Shown: positions 1-12,512, counted from the stretch's first letter. The stretch is 64,000 nucleotides of DNA from Pisolithus tinctorius (GCA_024663395.1 JANFAH010000006.1:682001-746000); one strand, 5' to 3'. Notes: generated from the sequence alone by a model not told the origin. Made by a program: numbers and translations.

Positions 1-2090
1 GACCATGTGGTGATTGTGCTGCAGAGCACCTGACTGCATGCTGTCAGGGAGAAGTCCAAAGGGTGGTCACATGACTCCCCAGGGAAAGGTCTGCATGGTG
101 TGAGTCAAAGTGTGGAAAGCTGGTGAAAACCAACCAAAACCAACACCAAAGACAAATAATGTGTGAGTGGTGGTTTACCTCTGTGGAACCTGGAGGGCAG
201 AGAAACCTAAAGTGGGGGAAATTTTGATGGCAGGTGCTCCTAGTGCAGGTCAATGATGAGTTACACAAGAGCAGATGAATGAGTGATGACTGAATGGGGG
301 ATGCTGAACAGAGTGAAGGTGTTCAGCTGAAAGGACTTCTGGAATAAAATGTGCTCCCAGTGCAAGTCAATGACGAGTTATGCAGGAGTGGAAGAATGAC
401 TAAGCAAAAGGTTGCTGACTAAGCACTGATGATACTGCTGATGATGAATAGAGGTAGATAGACCCTTGATGGAGCCGCATCTACCAAGGATGATGGATGG
501 TGACAGATAGACCCTTCCAAATGAGCCTCAACTGTCAACAATGAGATATGCACTGAAAGAGCTGAACTGACTTCTGGATTGCTTGGGGGTAGCTAAGTAC
601 ATGGGGGTTTATATACTGTGGGGGGAGCACAGCTTGTGACAAACAAGGCACAAATGCTTGGTAAGTAATGAGTAAGGACTGAGTAATCATGATGAGTAAG
701 TGAGAAATGAAAAGTAAGCAAGCAAAGAGGATTGGTAAGTATTGGCAATAAATGACTCAAGGACAGTCAAAACATCACAGAATGAGTCAAATGGAGTCAG
801 AAACTGAGTAAGCACACTGATATCACATTAGGGGGTGGCGATGCAAGTCAGATCTTGGCAGAGACATCTCTAGATCCAAAGATGACATGACAGATGGATG
901 GTGTTTCCAGATACAGAAGTATTAATTCCAGAATTGAAGGGCATGAGTCAGGCATCAAAGGGGCTAGGGCATTGGGGGTCTGTGGGGCAATGGGAGCATA
1001 AGCGATCACATCTCCCACCCTTTCATCCTCTCAGTGAAGTTAACAAAAACTTCCTGAACAGGGCTCTGACAGAGGAGGAGGAGAAGGGGGGACATCTTCT
1101 GCTGGATCTTGCAGTAAGAAGGCAAGATGCATGTCATACTTGTCATGAATGCAATCAGGGAGGCTGGAGAACAGTAGACTATGCTGCAGCTGTCGCAATG
1201 TGGGGAGAATGATGGATGAGATTGGAATAAAGACAGTGCAAGGAGCAGGGAGGAATGATCCATATGCATCAACTGGGGAGACCAAAATGACCACATAAGA
1301 CCTTTCTAACTGAGTGACAGACCTGAGGCAACCAAAGAATGTCCTTCTGGAAGTCATACTGACAAGGAGAACATGCTGACCAAGCTGCATGGAATGAGAC
1401 AGGGCTGACAATGATGGAATGAACCAGGGGGCTTCAGGATGGAAGCTGGTGGGAACACCTGGCAGATATACATAGCCACTATCTCTGGCAAATGAGACAA
1501 GCGAGACAATCAACGAAGAGGCAGCCATGATTGATGGACTTAGTGAAATGAGCATCTGATGGATGGAGTGCTGTAGAAATGCATAGGGTGTGAGGATCCT
1601 CTCCAAATTTGGAAGGCAGAACCGCATGGCTGAGCACTTTAAGGGAGTGTGAGAACGGAGTTGATATCTTTGGAAATAGTGGAGATATGACAAAAACCGG
1701 AATGCTGTACACAGGCACTAAAAACTTTTAATGCATGCTTAACTCACTTCCTCTTTTCTCTTTAGCACTGACAACTTGTTCTTGTGTGAAGGATGACTGC
1801 TCATGTCCAGCAGTCTTTCTACACATGAGGCCTTTAGTCATCATCTGCATGGCATGGGCATTGTGTGCAACTTGTCAATGAGTTAGGCAGAGTCAGCTGT
1901 AGCTATGTCCACAACACCTTTGGTGTGTGACAACAGTCCAGTAGGAGAGCAGAATAAGTCCAACAGCAGCCAGAGCAGAGATGGTTCATAAATGATAGAA
2001 GATTGGCAGAGTTGGTGTGGAGTGAGTGAAGGACCAGTGGAAAAGGGTGCAGAGTAAACAAGGACTCAGGATGAACACATGGTCATGACA
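1..2090 (-). repeat. 3' LTR of element C, truncated by the window edge and split by R1
   Basis: Bases 1-98 match the right LTR from about 32825 onward, and bases 1937-2090 match its last part, ending in catgaca. R1 (99-1932) sits between the two pieces. About 480 bp of this LTR lies upstream of the window. Confidence 0.85.
99..1932. mobile_element. R1 copy 1: 1.83-kb TG...CA repeat, probably a long solo LTR, inserted in the 3' LTR of C
   Basis: Begins TGTGAGTCAAAG and ends GGTGTGTGACA. It is repeated almost full length at 44059-45908 and truncated at 58111-59399. The flanks are ATGG (95-98) and ACAG (1933-1936), which fit a 4-bp duplication of ACGG in which each copy lost the CpG differently. 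It contains a TATA-like motif near 610 (TATATAAAC on the minus strand) and a diverged internal duplication of about 110 bp (around 234 and 350). Short open frames exist, but none resembles a protein or is conserved with intact reading between copies. TG...CA ends, the short TSD and a TATA suggest an LTR. A non-autonomous LTR-type element is the alternative. Confidence 0.7.
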
Positions 2091-2106
2091 GTGCTCCCCC
2101 CCCTAG
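2091..2106 (-). other. Polypurine tract of element C
   Basis: A run of C on the plus strand (G-rich on the element strand) directly inside the 3' LTR of C. The next bases resemble the same position in element B (21540 onward), supporting relatedness of B and C. Confidence 0.7.
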
Positions 2107-2447
2107 GGCCTGAACCCTTGAAGGCCACATGTATGGAACAAGATCAACATGAGTTGATCATTTTGAAATTGTTTTGATGCCTCAAGGACAACAGTTTAGC
2201 TGTGGTGGAGCCCCATTGGAGTTTAAAGAACCACTTAAAACATGTGTTAGGGTACTGAACCTTCATATTCCATCCCCCCATCATCATGTCCTCTCAGTGT
2301 CAGACCAAAACCCCCCAACCCACCCCTGGCCACTCTCATGACTACTCTCAGGTCACTGACAATGACCTAGTGGTCCTTACAGATGACTCAATGGACACAG
2401 AATGTGAGAAGGCAGCAGAGAAGGCATGTTGGTGAGAAGAGGCAGAG

Positions 2448-2900
2448 TGTTACGCTCGACCGAAGTCAAGATGTAGGGAGAGCTCGAATCGCAGACTAAG
2501 GTTTCTACTGAGCAACGGCTGCAGTAACCTCTGTAAACGACAGAGGATTTGAGGCAACACCAGTAAGAGTGGTCCTTATGAGGGACACTAGAAGGTGAAG
2601 TTCTGAGAATGCTGCGTATGATTGAGCAGCTCAAGTCTGGGTTTCCAGGACTTGAGCCAGCAGTCTAAATACTACACAGAAACAGACCATGAGGCGTCTG
2701 CATGTAACGAGGTAACTACGCCATTGGTTGAACAATGACGACACATGTCTAAAGCATGTAACGAGCCAGTAATGCTAGTGGTGGAGGTAGAGAGCCGTCG
2801 GATCAGAGAGAAGACAGCTCAAAAAGGAAACCAAGTCCAACGGAACACAAACAAGGTAAACATACAACGGAAAAGGAAAAGTTAGGGGTGAAACGTAACA
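2448..2900 (-). repeat. 3' LTR of element A
   Basis: 453 bp, TG...CA, identical in length to the 5' LTR. The inferred transcript-start segment, complementary to the PBS, is at 2628-2638, about 34 nt downstream of a TATTTA motif on the minus strand. Confidence 0.93.
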
Positions 2901-2912
2901 TTACCCCCTTTC
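2901..2912 (-). other. Polypurine tract of element A
   Basis: On the element strand this reads GAAAGGGGGTAA and abuts the 3' LTR exactly, as expected for plus-strand DNA priming. Confidence 0.8.
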
Positions 2913-2937
2913 TAAGCGTTGAAGTCTCCGACTTCAA

Positions 2938-5900
2938 CTACCCTCCATAAGGCTCTCCGGTCATATTGCTGATGGCGGAGTCGTCAAAATCGAAGTCGTT
3001 GTCATACAAATCGTTATCCTCGCTCCCGACGAGGGTACGATCATCTACCAAGGTGGGGGTAGCAATTCTGTCCTGTAAAGGACGGCGAGGGCGGATGGAA
3101 GGACATTGGGCCTGAGTATGCCCGGGACGAGTGGCGTGACAAAGGGGACATTCGTACAGTCCACAGTTGACGCGGATATGGCCTAGACGGCAGCAGACGT
3201 AACATGCTTGACAATAGCATGGATCAGATGGAGTAAGAGGCATGTCAAACTCGGTCAAGGCGTTTAGCACAGGAGACGGCGGCAGCTGTGCGAGGGTTTC
3301 GACAATGTTTAACATGTAGTCGAGTTCTGCACGGGAGACGCCAAAGGCAGTCTCAGGGTCTACTTCGGATGGCGAGCTATGAGACTCGCAGGGTTGAGGG
3401 TTTGGGCCTGACAAGCAGCAGGCACGAGGTCTATCGGCTCTACGAAGAGAGTGGGATGAGTGGGAGGATGACGACGGCGACGACGCCGGAGGGGAGGACG
3501 ACACGGAGGAGGCCGGAGGGAGGGTTGCAGTCGAGGGTCTTCTGGACCCAGGAGGAGGGGGAGCGATCAGCGTAGGGTATTGTCGGACGTTGTAGATGAG
3601 GTCTGCGCCTCCTAAGACATCAAAAAGTTTAAGTAAAAGGGGAACCTGTTGGACAGTGATTTCATTCAGGATGGTGCGGGCGGGGGACAGAAGGGGGTTC
3701 TGTCGGTTGACATAGCGAGAAAGTTCTTCAAGTCGAAGGGCTTGGATAGTGGTGTGGTATATGAGATCAAGAGGGGAGTCTTCATCCACCTCATGATAAA
3801 CAGTGCCAATGATGGCAGGGTCAGCAACGAAGAGTCGGTAAGAAGCAATCATTTGATCACTAGCGGGCTGTCGTTGCTGACGAGCAAACGGGGTGTGGCG
3901 ACAGGTGGGTTCTCGGGGGTAAGTGTAACGACAAGGGGGCATTTCAAGAGAGATGTTTCTGATAGTATGGGTGGAGTGTCGAGTGGGTTGTTTCTGGAAG
4001 GGAAAGTCTTTGGGGAACTGTTTCTTATAGGCAGAGAGCGTATCATCCGCATGTTCAAGGTGTGACTCCTTTTGCCACGAGTTTTCGGAAGAAGGGTAGC
4101 CTTTCCATTTGATTAAGAAGGCGTGTCCGCGGCCGGACCTTTTATGGCTGACTATCGCCTCAACTTCGTATTCTTCTTCCTCGTTGACTAGGTCAGGTGG
4201 TGGAGCCGGGAAGTTCGGTCCGTGAACGTCATTTTCGCGGTAGGGCGATAGAAGAGAAGCATGGAAGACGTCGTGGATCTTCCATCGCGTAGGGATCGCA
4301 AGGCGATACGTAATTGGAGATAGGACATCGGAGATTGTGAAGGGTCCTTCTCGTTTAGGTGTGAGCTTCCTATTCTCGTAGGAGCATTTTAAATTTCGTG
4401 CTTCTAGCCAAACCTTATCACCTTTCTGGAACGGGGTGAAGGGTCGTGATGAGCAGTCTTTCATAGTTCTTCTGGCTAGGTTGTGGGCCGCAAGGGCTTC
4501 TTCTCTAGCTTTTCTGAGTTCATCCAGTCTAGATTCGGCGGCGGGAAGGTGGGTTTCTGCAATCAGGGACGGAAGGGGTTTCGGTTCATAGCCGTACATG
4601 AGGTAGAACGGCGATTGACGTGTGACGGAGTGGGGTCGGTGGTTGTGTGCGAATTCTGCCATGGGAAGGTTGGTTACCCATGAGGCGGGGTTGTTTTGGC
4701 AAAAGATGCGGAGATAGGTCTCCACTTCTTGGTTTACACGTTCAGTTTCTCCGTCAGTCTGTGGGTGGTACGCCGTTGACAGGGCAAGGGAGTATCCCAA
4801 AAGGGAAGCCAGTTCTTTTGCAAAGGTAGAGGCGAACTGGGGGCCTCGATCAGATATAATCTTGTCATACAACCCAAAGCGGGAGTAGACTTTCTTGAAA
4901 AACAGTGCTGCGATGTCAGCAGCGGAGGCGATTTTCTTAGTGGGTGATAAAATTACCCCCTTTGTAAGCCCATGGTCTACCACAACCAAAAGGGAATCAT
5001 AGCCGTCCAAAACAGGTAAGTCGGTAACCAGATCGCAAGAGATCTGTTGGAAGGGGCGGGTTGAGGTGGAGGGGATAGGTGTAAGGGGTGGTGTCGTTGG
5101 GTGTGTATTAACTTTGTTCTGCTGGCAGGTAGCACAGCCTTCTACGTATTTTCGGACAAAGGATGCAAGTCCAGGCCACCAGAACTCGGATGAGACGAGT
5201 TGTCGGGTTTTCAGGACACCAGGGTGTCCGGCAGAGGGATGATCATGGTGGTTGGACACAACGGTCCATCGGAGGGTAGGGTTGTCAGGGATATACACCC
5301 GGTCTTTGTAAAGTAAAACTCCACTGTCAAACCTCCAATCAGAGAGATGGGATTTAAATGGGAGTGGCATGTCAACGTTTTCAATGGCACAAAGTGCCGT
5401 TTGGACCACAGGGTCCTTCATGGAGGAAGACGCGACTTTCTGAGTAAGATTGGTGTCGATAAGATTGACGAACAAGGTCTGTGGAAGGAGGGTAACTCCT
5501 TTGTTGTCTTCGTCATCATCAGGGATATGATCAGGTCAGTGGGAAAGCACGTCTGGTGCAGCCAGGTCTTTGCCTGGGACATGTTCTAGTTGCAGATCGA
5601 AGTCTGCGAGGTCAAGGAGCCAGCGAGCCTGGCGACGATTCAGATTCTGAGGTGATTTGAAATACGTTAGGTTTTTATGGTCTGTGAAGACTTTAATCGG
5701 GAACGGGGACCCATGGAGGTAATGTCTCCAAGATTTTAACACTCGAATAACCCCGAGCAGTTCTCTGTCATATATGTCGTAGTTCCTTTCTGCAGGGTTA
5801 AACGACTGGGACAGAAAGGCACAGGGTTGCCACTGTCCGTTTGAATCTTCTTGAAGGAGGATTCCTCCTGTTGCGTATTTGGACGCATCTGTAGTGATTG

Positions 5901-7644
5901 CAAATGGCCGAGAGGTGTCGGGCATTCGAAGTGTAGGTTGTGCCATAAAGATCCATTTGAGGAGTTCAAAGGCATCTTGGCATTTCTTGGACCAACTCCA
6001 ATCGACCGTTTTCTTGGTGAGGTCGATGAGCGGTCGTGCAATGTCCGAGTAGTAGGGGACAAATCTTCTATAAAAGTTTGCGAATCCTAAAAAGGATGGC
6101 ACGTCCTTGACCTTCCTTGGGACTGGCCAGTCGGCTATGCCTTGGACTTTGACAGGGTCCATGGCGACGGTATTTTCTTTGATGATCATTCCGAGGTATT
6201 CCACTTCGGTCAGATCAAAGTGACATTTTTCCAACTTTAAGGGAAGGGAGAGTTCTCTCATTCGTTCAAGAACACGACGAGTTCTTTTCTTGTGTTCTTC
6301 GGGGTCATCGGAGAAGATGAGGAGGTCATCCATGTAGACGACCAACCACCCTTCTGCGATCATGTCTCTGAAAGAGTCGTTCATGAATCGCTGGAAGGTG
6401 GCAGGGGAGTTACAGAGACCAAAGAACATAATGGTGGGTTCGAAAAGTCCTTTGTGTGTGATAAACGCCACCTTCCATTGGTCTCCCTCCTTGATGTGGA
6501 CATTGTTGTAGCCCGACCTGACATCCATTTTTGTGAAGACGGAGGCTCCCTTTAGTTTGTCTACAAGGTCTGAAATGAGGGGAAGGGGGTATGCATCCTT
6601 CACCGTGTTTTTGTTCAGGTACCTGTAGTCTTGGCAGGGTCGTAGGGAACCATCCTTCTTTCCTATGAAGAAGAAGGGGGCAGCTTGAGGAGACTTTGAG
6701 GGGCGGATCTTCCCCTCTCGAAGGTTTTCTTCGATAAACCTTTCTGCGGACTCTCGTTCAGAAGGAGAGAGAGGGTATGCCTTGGCCACCTTGGGAACGA
6801 AGTCCTCTACAAGGTTTATGGCATGGTCGTATGGTCGTGATGGAGGTAAAACCCCATCAGATGGCTTCTCAAAAACTGAGGCAAAGTCTTTGTACTCCTC
6901 AGGGAGGACGGCTTTCGGTTTCTTCTTGTGTTCTTCCTGGGCTAGTTCCGTAGCCGTGGTGATTTTTTGAAGAAGACTGTTATTGGGATTAACCTTCTTT
7001 GCTTCTTCGACAAGTTTTCCAACCGACATCACGAAGTGTGCTCGGATGGTTTCGTCTTCTGGTTCTTCGTAATCCATGAATTTGTTTATCCCTTTCTTTT
7101 CAGCAGGGGACACAAGATTCACAGTTGGTTCTTCGATGGCAATGGAAGAGACGTTGCGTCTTAATTCCTTTGATCTATCGGTTTTCTCATCGATAGTCAA
7201 CGTGCCCATTCTCCAGTCCACGACAGGATTGTTTTCCTGGAGCCATGGGAGGCCCAGAATGATGTTTTCTGTTCCACAGTTGATGACATGGAAAAAGGAC
7301 TGGTGAATGAGTCCTCTAATCTTGAAGTAGAGGGTGGTGGAAAACAATATTCTTCCTTTTGAGTTCTGGGTTCCATCGGCGTTTTTTGCGAGGATGGGTT
7401 CAGCGAGGCGTTGAGTGGGGATTCGGTGCTTTCGCACAAAACCCCAATCAATGCAGGAGATTTCTGCTCCAGAATCAACTAGAGCAGTGGTGTTGACGAC
7501 TTTCGAGGTAGTTTCTGATGTGTAGAGGGAAACGGGGATCTGCATAGTACGTTCTGGTGTAGACATTACAAGTACAGGGGCAACAGAAACTAAACTGTCC
7601 TTAGTTTGGGGAACATCTGGCGTCAACGCAGAGTTCCCATTCAA
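2938..7644 (-). pseudogene. pol: Pol of element A: PR-RT-RNase H-IN-chromodomain plus C-terminal zinc knuckles, one TGA
   Basis: One frame of about 1568 codons interrupted only by TGA at 5536-5538, between RNase H and integrase, where the family usually has Arg (CGA). Protease shows LVDSGAE near residue 57. RT carries YMDD at 6325-6336 (residue about 436). RNase H follows to about residue 700. Integrase has an HHCC finger (HPSAGHPG...CATCQ) and a core with DLVTD, SDRG and an ETERVNQE glutamate. A chromodomain (YEVEAIVSHK...FLIKWKGY) lies around 4080-4190. About 330 further residues follow, ending in a CX2CX4HX4C zinc knuckle (about 3170-3210) and a CX2CX6HX4C variant, then an acidic tail. It overlaps gag by 4 nt in the -1 frame at a run of T (about 7645-7649), so a -1 frameshift is plausible. 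Mutations look recent. Confidence 0.93.
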
Positions 7645-8753
7645 AAATCCTTTCCAAGAGCTCTAGCAATGTTAACTAGAGCGATGGATGGACCAGCGAC
7701 TTTTTCTTCATCGTCACTTTCTTCTTCCTCCACAATTTTGCAGATTTTCTTTACCTTCTTCTGGGGAGTTTTCCCCTTATCTGGACATTCTCGGGAGAGA
7801 TGTCCCTTGTTTCCGCAACCGAAACATCTTCCTTCTTTGATGTGACGGTCTCGTTCTTCTTTGGAGAGTCTCACTCCATCCACGTCCATGGCGTTTGGAT
7901 CTTTTTCTTCGGCAAAACTGTTCCTGGGGTGGAACATTTTCTTTTCTTTCTTTCCGAAGGTTTCATTGACCTTTCTCCATTTAGCATCGAACTTTTGCGC
8001 TTGGGTGTACCACTCAGTAATCTTGGTAGGAGTGGTTTCCATCATGTGGATTCAGTTCGTGATGAAAGGTTTGAGTCCTTGCGAGAAGAACTCAATCAAG
8101 GCGACGTCTTCCGTGATGGTTGAGTCAGCTACAGCAGTCCGGAAGTCGGTGATATATTGTTCCACCGAATCTTTTTGCTTCAGGGTTCGCAATTTGGCGA
8201 TAGCGGTACCTGCGGTGTCGGCAGAGGTGAACGATGCTTTGAAATCTTTTATAAAATCGGCAAAGGTGCCGAAACTCGGGGGGTTCTTTTCCAGAGATGT
8301 TTTCTGGAAGGTGGCAGCCCAGGAGTGGGCGACATCTTTCTTCATATACGACAGGGTGTAGACCACCTTCTTGGTGTTGGTGTCGTATAGTTCTTCGTTT
8401 ACCAAGAGATAGGTCTGTACAGAGTACAGCCAGCTCATGGCGTTCTTCTGGTTTCCATCAAAATCAGATGGAGCACCGATCTTCAGTTCAGTGGCTTTGG
8501 TGGCATTGCCAACCAGTGCCTTCGACGATGAGCCAGACATCGTAATCTGTGGTGGGGGCGGAGGTGTAGGGAAGAGTGGTGGGGGGCTTGGTTGGATGGG
8601 GGTACCAAGCGATGCAAGTGACTGAGAGAAAAGGTTCGAGAGAATTCCAGAGGTGAAACCTCTATCTGGCTGTTCGGGTTCGTTGGAGGAGGTGTCAGTG
8701 ACAGTGCTTTCCTGTTCTTCATCAGATGACGATTCTTCACAAGTGGGTCGCAA
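7641..8753 (-). pseudogene. gag: Gag of element A, one TGA
   Basis: Two frames in the same phase separated by TGA at 8052-8054, again a CGA-type site. The N-terminal part is acidic and proline-rich, then comes a retrotransposon gag-type helical domain (around FDGNQKNAMSWLYSV). The C-terminal part has a CX2CX4HX4C zinc knuckle (CFGCGNKGHLSRECP) and a K- and E-rich tail. The open frame extends upstream to 8753 without an ATG. The first methionine in a family-like context is the MSGSSSK segment near 8540, so the true start is uncertain. It encodes the virus-like particle protein, and a single substitution inactivates it. Confidence 0.87.
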
Positions 8754-8826
8754 CGGCGCCCAACGTCGGTTGTTTCGGGGGTTCGTGGTGGTTCACTAAA
8801 CAGTGACTGATTCGGCCAAAGGCTGT

Positions 8827-8837
8827 AGACTTGAGCT
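8827..8837 (-). other. Self-priming primer-binding site of element A
   Basis: AGCTCAAGTCT on the element strand, 2 nt inside the 5' LTR, is perfectly complementary to AGACTTGAGCT within the LTR (9020-9030), which lies about 34 nt downstream of a TATTTA box. This is the Tf1/sushi arrangement, in which the RNA 5' end primes reverse transcription. Confidence 0.82.
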
Positions 8838-8839
8838 TT

Positions 8840-9292
8840 TGTTATGCTCGACCGAAGTCAAGACGTAGGGAGAGCTCGAATCGCAGACTAAGGTTTCTAC
8901 TGAGCAATGGCTGCAGTAACCTCTGTAAACGACAGAGGATTTGAGGCAACGCCGGTAAGAGTGGTCCTTATGAGGGACACTAGAAGGCGAAGTTCTGAGA
9001 ATGCTGCGTATGATTGAGCAGCTCAAGTCTGGGTTTCCAGGACTTGAGCCGGCAGTCTAAATACTACACAGAAACAGACCATGAGGCATCTGCATGTAAC
9101 GAGGTAACTACGCCATTGGTTGAACAATGACGACACATGTCTAAAGCATGTAACGAGCCAGTAATGCTAGTGGTGGAAGTAGAGAGCCGTCAGATCAGAG
9201 AGAAGACGGCTCAAAAAGGAAACCAAGTCCAACGGAACACAAACAAGGTAAACATACAACGGAAAAGGAAAAGTTAGGGGTGAAACGTAACA
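8840..9292 (-). repeat. 5' LTR of element A
   Basis: 453 bp, flanked by cagag at 9293-9297. It differs from the 3' LTR by 11 transitions. Confidence 0.93.
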
Positions 9293-9373
9293 CAGAGAAG
9301 AAGGAGCAAGAGTGCAAGGTGGAGTGCAAGGCCAAATGAGAGGAGGCCAAGTGATGAAAGGTGGAAGAGGCAC

Positions 9374-10373
9374 TGTGGGACATGAGTTCTGGGAAGTGTG
9401 TGACTAGAGGAAGGCTGAAGGGAGAGTTCCCTAGGGTCGTCCCAAGGGGTCTGTGTGGAAGGAGAAGTTGAGGGTTACCCTAGAAGGGTTGGGGATATGT
9501 GTGAGGGTCACAGAAGCTAATTCCAGAGGGCTGTGGGCATGCAAAGGACAGCAAGATGGGTATACAAAATTCTGAGAAGCCAATTTGCACCAAGAGGAGT
9601 GTATTTGGGTCAGGGGGATATGGAATAAGGTGTACAGGACTGGGGGATGCAAGAGACACAAGGACCACTGGAGATGCTGGAGACACCGTAGACTCAATAT
9701 ATGCACTTAGACTCTGAAAACTCTTGAACTTGCAGAACACACACTGATGGCAACTCTAAAGGTGGGTGGTATATTTCTGACATCATGGCAGAATGATATA
9801 GTACAAGGAAAGTAGGTATGAGTCAGAGTAAGGTGGGGCAGAAAAACTAAAAGACTGGAAAATAAAGGAAAGGATGTCAGATGTCAGCAAATTACAGATG
9901 CATGTGAAATAGTCTGGTGGGTAGTAGACAAGAGTAAAAATGGGACAACAGTAAGGGGTATCTTCCAACAGAATGAGGGTATGCATACAAGTGAGAGGTA
10001 GAGCTGGTGAGAGGGAGCAGCACAGGAGGGCAGAGCATAGTGCACTGGCATGAAGTCCAGCTTGTGGAATTTAGGGCAACAGGGGAAACTGGAGTTTTTT
10101 AGAGGCAAGTGGCACAGATGACCAGTGACATGGCTGAGTGGTGGCACAGCTACTGAATTCCAGATGACTCTGAGCAAATGCAGAATTTCTGGATCAGTGT
10201 ATTGATGACTGGGCAACATGCTGAAGGTCGGTAGAAACTCTGAAGGTGACAGGGGTTGGGAGGAAACATAAGGACAGAAGTGGGAAAAATTCTGAAACAG
10301 GTTTGTTGCAGAGGCCTGTGGAATTTAGTGACAGATTCTTGTTCCAGCCTCAGGGAGTATATGGCTCCCTACA
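9374..10373 (-). repeat. 3' LTR of element D
   Basis: 1000 bp, starting TGTGGGACA and ending CTCCCTACA. It aligns throughout with 15597-16571, apart from a short extra segment near 10000, with mostly transition differences. Confidence 0.85.
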
Positions 10374-10667
10374 CCTCCCAGGGACTTCGAATGCTGACCA
10401 TCCTTGGTCAGACTGAACTGAGACACAATAGAGATGAATGCAGAATTTCAGCAGGCATTATGTAACAATGATGGTGCATGGTCAGAATCCTGCCTTGTGC
10501 AGAGGGAAATTCCACATTGTACGAGATGGCCCTGCGGAATTTAAACATGCTCAGAAGGTGTCTCACCACTCATCAAACTTCCACTCCCCAGCTACACTTG
10601 CATCCACCACCCAATCTTACACCCACTCTTCGACATGCAAGCCTACTTGATCCACAATGCATGACTG

Positions 10668-12228
10668 GTGTTCAGCATGAGGGACCAGGCAATCACCTCT
10701 CTGGCAGGAGCGCTGAGGCATGTCAGGGTGCTAATCGACATGGCGCCACAACCTGAAGAGAGCCTGGAGGCGATATATGAGTGGGTGAAGGACTGGGACC
10801 AGGTGTGGGTGAGTGTGCCAGAGGTCCATGCAATGCAACATGCTGACAGAACTCCCCAGGCTGGCATTTACTCATGGTGGAAGTATGTTGACAAGAACAA
10901 AATTTCCATCCCAAAGGTGTGTGATGCCAATCTCCACAACATGACCAAAGAATCTGTGATGCAGCAGAATGAGATGATCCTGGCAGCCATAGCCATAGCA
11001 GATCTTCATTGGCCAGAAGGGCAGCGAAGATTCCACATCAACGATGTCTTTGAGGGCTACCAGGAGTGGGTAGAGGAGAGAGCATGCTTGGAGGCTGAGA
11101 GGTTGGCTAAGGCACTGTCAGTGCATACCTGGGGCCAAACAGCGAGAGATGAGGGCCAAGACCATGTGCCAGAAGACACTGAAGGGTACATGGCAAGAGG
11201 AGGTGCACACACAGCAGGGGGGGGCTCTGGTAGCACAAGTAAGGGAAAAGGGAAACAGTGAGTGTGTGTGATGTCCTTGACAACCCTGAGCATGAATGCT
11301 GACTACAATGAAAATTCTGCAGGCCACCAGTGAGGAGGACCAACTGGCTGACAATGTCAATGATGACAAGGGCAATGGCGAAGGTGAAGGTGAGCCAGGT
11401 CCTTCTGCAAAGGGACCTTGCACAGCTGGAGACAACAAGCCCTGCAAGATGTGTGCCCAGGCAAACCTCACATGCATTGGGGAGCCAGAGTTGTCCTGCA
11501 AATGGTGCAGGAAGGCAAAGCACAAGTGCTCATGCTCTTGTGGAGTAGGGAGAAAGGTGAGTACCATACAGGTGAAACTCCACAAGGGAACAAGTTGACA
11601 CCACCTTCAGCGAAAGAACTCCAGTGCTGTTGGGGAGGCAGGCCTGTCCCACAAACAAGTCAAATCGATTATGACCTCGAAGGTGGCCCCAGCAGAATCT
11701 GCAACCAGACCTGCTAAGAAGCTCACCCTGAAAATTCCAGCTTGAAAACAGCAGCCTGATCTGACCCCCACACACTTGCCTTCCCCAGATCTAGCCCCTT
11801 CCCCTCATGATCCTTTGCCAACACCCTGTCTCTTTTTCCATGGGGCTACTCCAATGCCCAGACTGTTGTTCAAGTTTTCTCCAGCCCCTGTCAATGAACC
11901 TCAAGCATCACTCCCCATTGATGAACTGCAAGTCAAACCACAAGTTGAGGTCAAATCATTTTTTGTGACTGTGACCGGCTTACTGGATGAACCTGGAGAC
12001 GTTGAAGTGTCAGGCCAGAGCAACACTCCATCAGTTGCAGAAATTCCAGAGGTTGAATACCCACATGAGCAGTCAACAGTGAACATCATTGAGTGTCTGC
12101 GAGTGCTCGAGGCAAGGGCTGAGGACGAGGAATTTGAGCTGGAGCAGGTCTACTGGCTGCTGGAGATGTTGACAAGGTGGGTAACACATCAGATCGAGAC
12201 TGCGCAGGCTAGATGGGAGGAGTTGTGA
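10668..12228 (+). pseudogene. Antisense gene of element D: helical domain, Zn2Cys6 cluster, coiled coil
   Basis: Exon 1 (10668-11257; the start may lie further upstream) encodes about 195 residues rich in W, E and A with helical character. An intron of about 73 bp (11258-11330, gtgagt...ccag; a nearby acceptor at 11322 is possible) leads to an acidic linker and a cluster C-x2-C-x6-C-x7-C-x2-C-x6-C at 11443-11529, the spacing of fungal binuclear zinc clusters. A second intron probably begins at the gtgagt near 11555 and ends near 11621. The last exon reads past one TGA (about 11738, CGA-compatible) into a proline-rich linker and a C-terminal helical segment ending at 12226-12228. It faces gag-pol, tail to tail. 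Nuclear DNA binding would be typical of the fold, but no target is known. Confidence 0.68.
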
Positions 12229-12512
12229 AGGTTGAAGGACAATCTCTGGGACCTGTAAATAGTGTACTAGTGTCTGCAGAATTTTTCTTGTAGTTGTATG
12301 TCCTGAAATTGTAATAGTCTCTCATGCATTGGTATTAGTACTATGGTAAGGGAAGGAAAAGTAAGTCTACTGAAGGTAGAAGTGTTGTGGAATTTTTTTT
12401 TTTTGGCATACTGTTTCTTGTGAGTGGTGCGGATCTTATATATGAGATGAAATGGGTATTGATAAACAAAAGAATAGTGAAAGAAAAGAAAGGAGGTAAA
12501 GAGAAGGATGGG

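Larger units (their letters stand above)
2448..9292 (-). mobile_element. Element A: nearly intact 6.8-kb chromodomain Ty3/gypsy retrotransposon
   Basis: Two 453-bp LTRs (2448-2900 and 8840-9292) with TGTTAC...GTAACA ends are flanked by a perfect 5-bp duplication, cagag (2443-2447 and 9293-9297). Internal order on the minus strand is PBS, gag with zinc knuckle, PR-RT-RH-IN, chromodomain, C-terminal zinc knuckles, polypurine tract. The LTRs differ at 11 positions, all transitions and 10 of them at CpG. Only two in-frame stops interrupt coding. It is inserted in exon 1 of the antisense gene of C. Confidence 0.95.

Noticed and set aside
1040..1693. 217-codon minus-strand frame in R1 as a gene
   Set aside because: The frame is not kept in the other R1 copies and has no recognisable domain.
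2377..2634. Short frame in the A LTRs (also 8796-9026) as a conserved small protein
   Set aside because: It is LTR sequence; the matching frames reflect recent duplication of the LTR, not selection.
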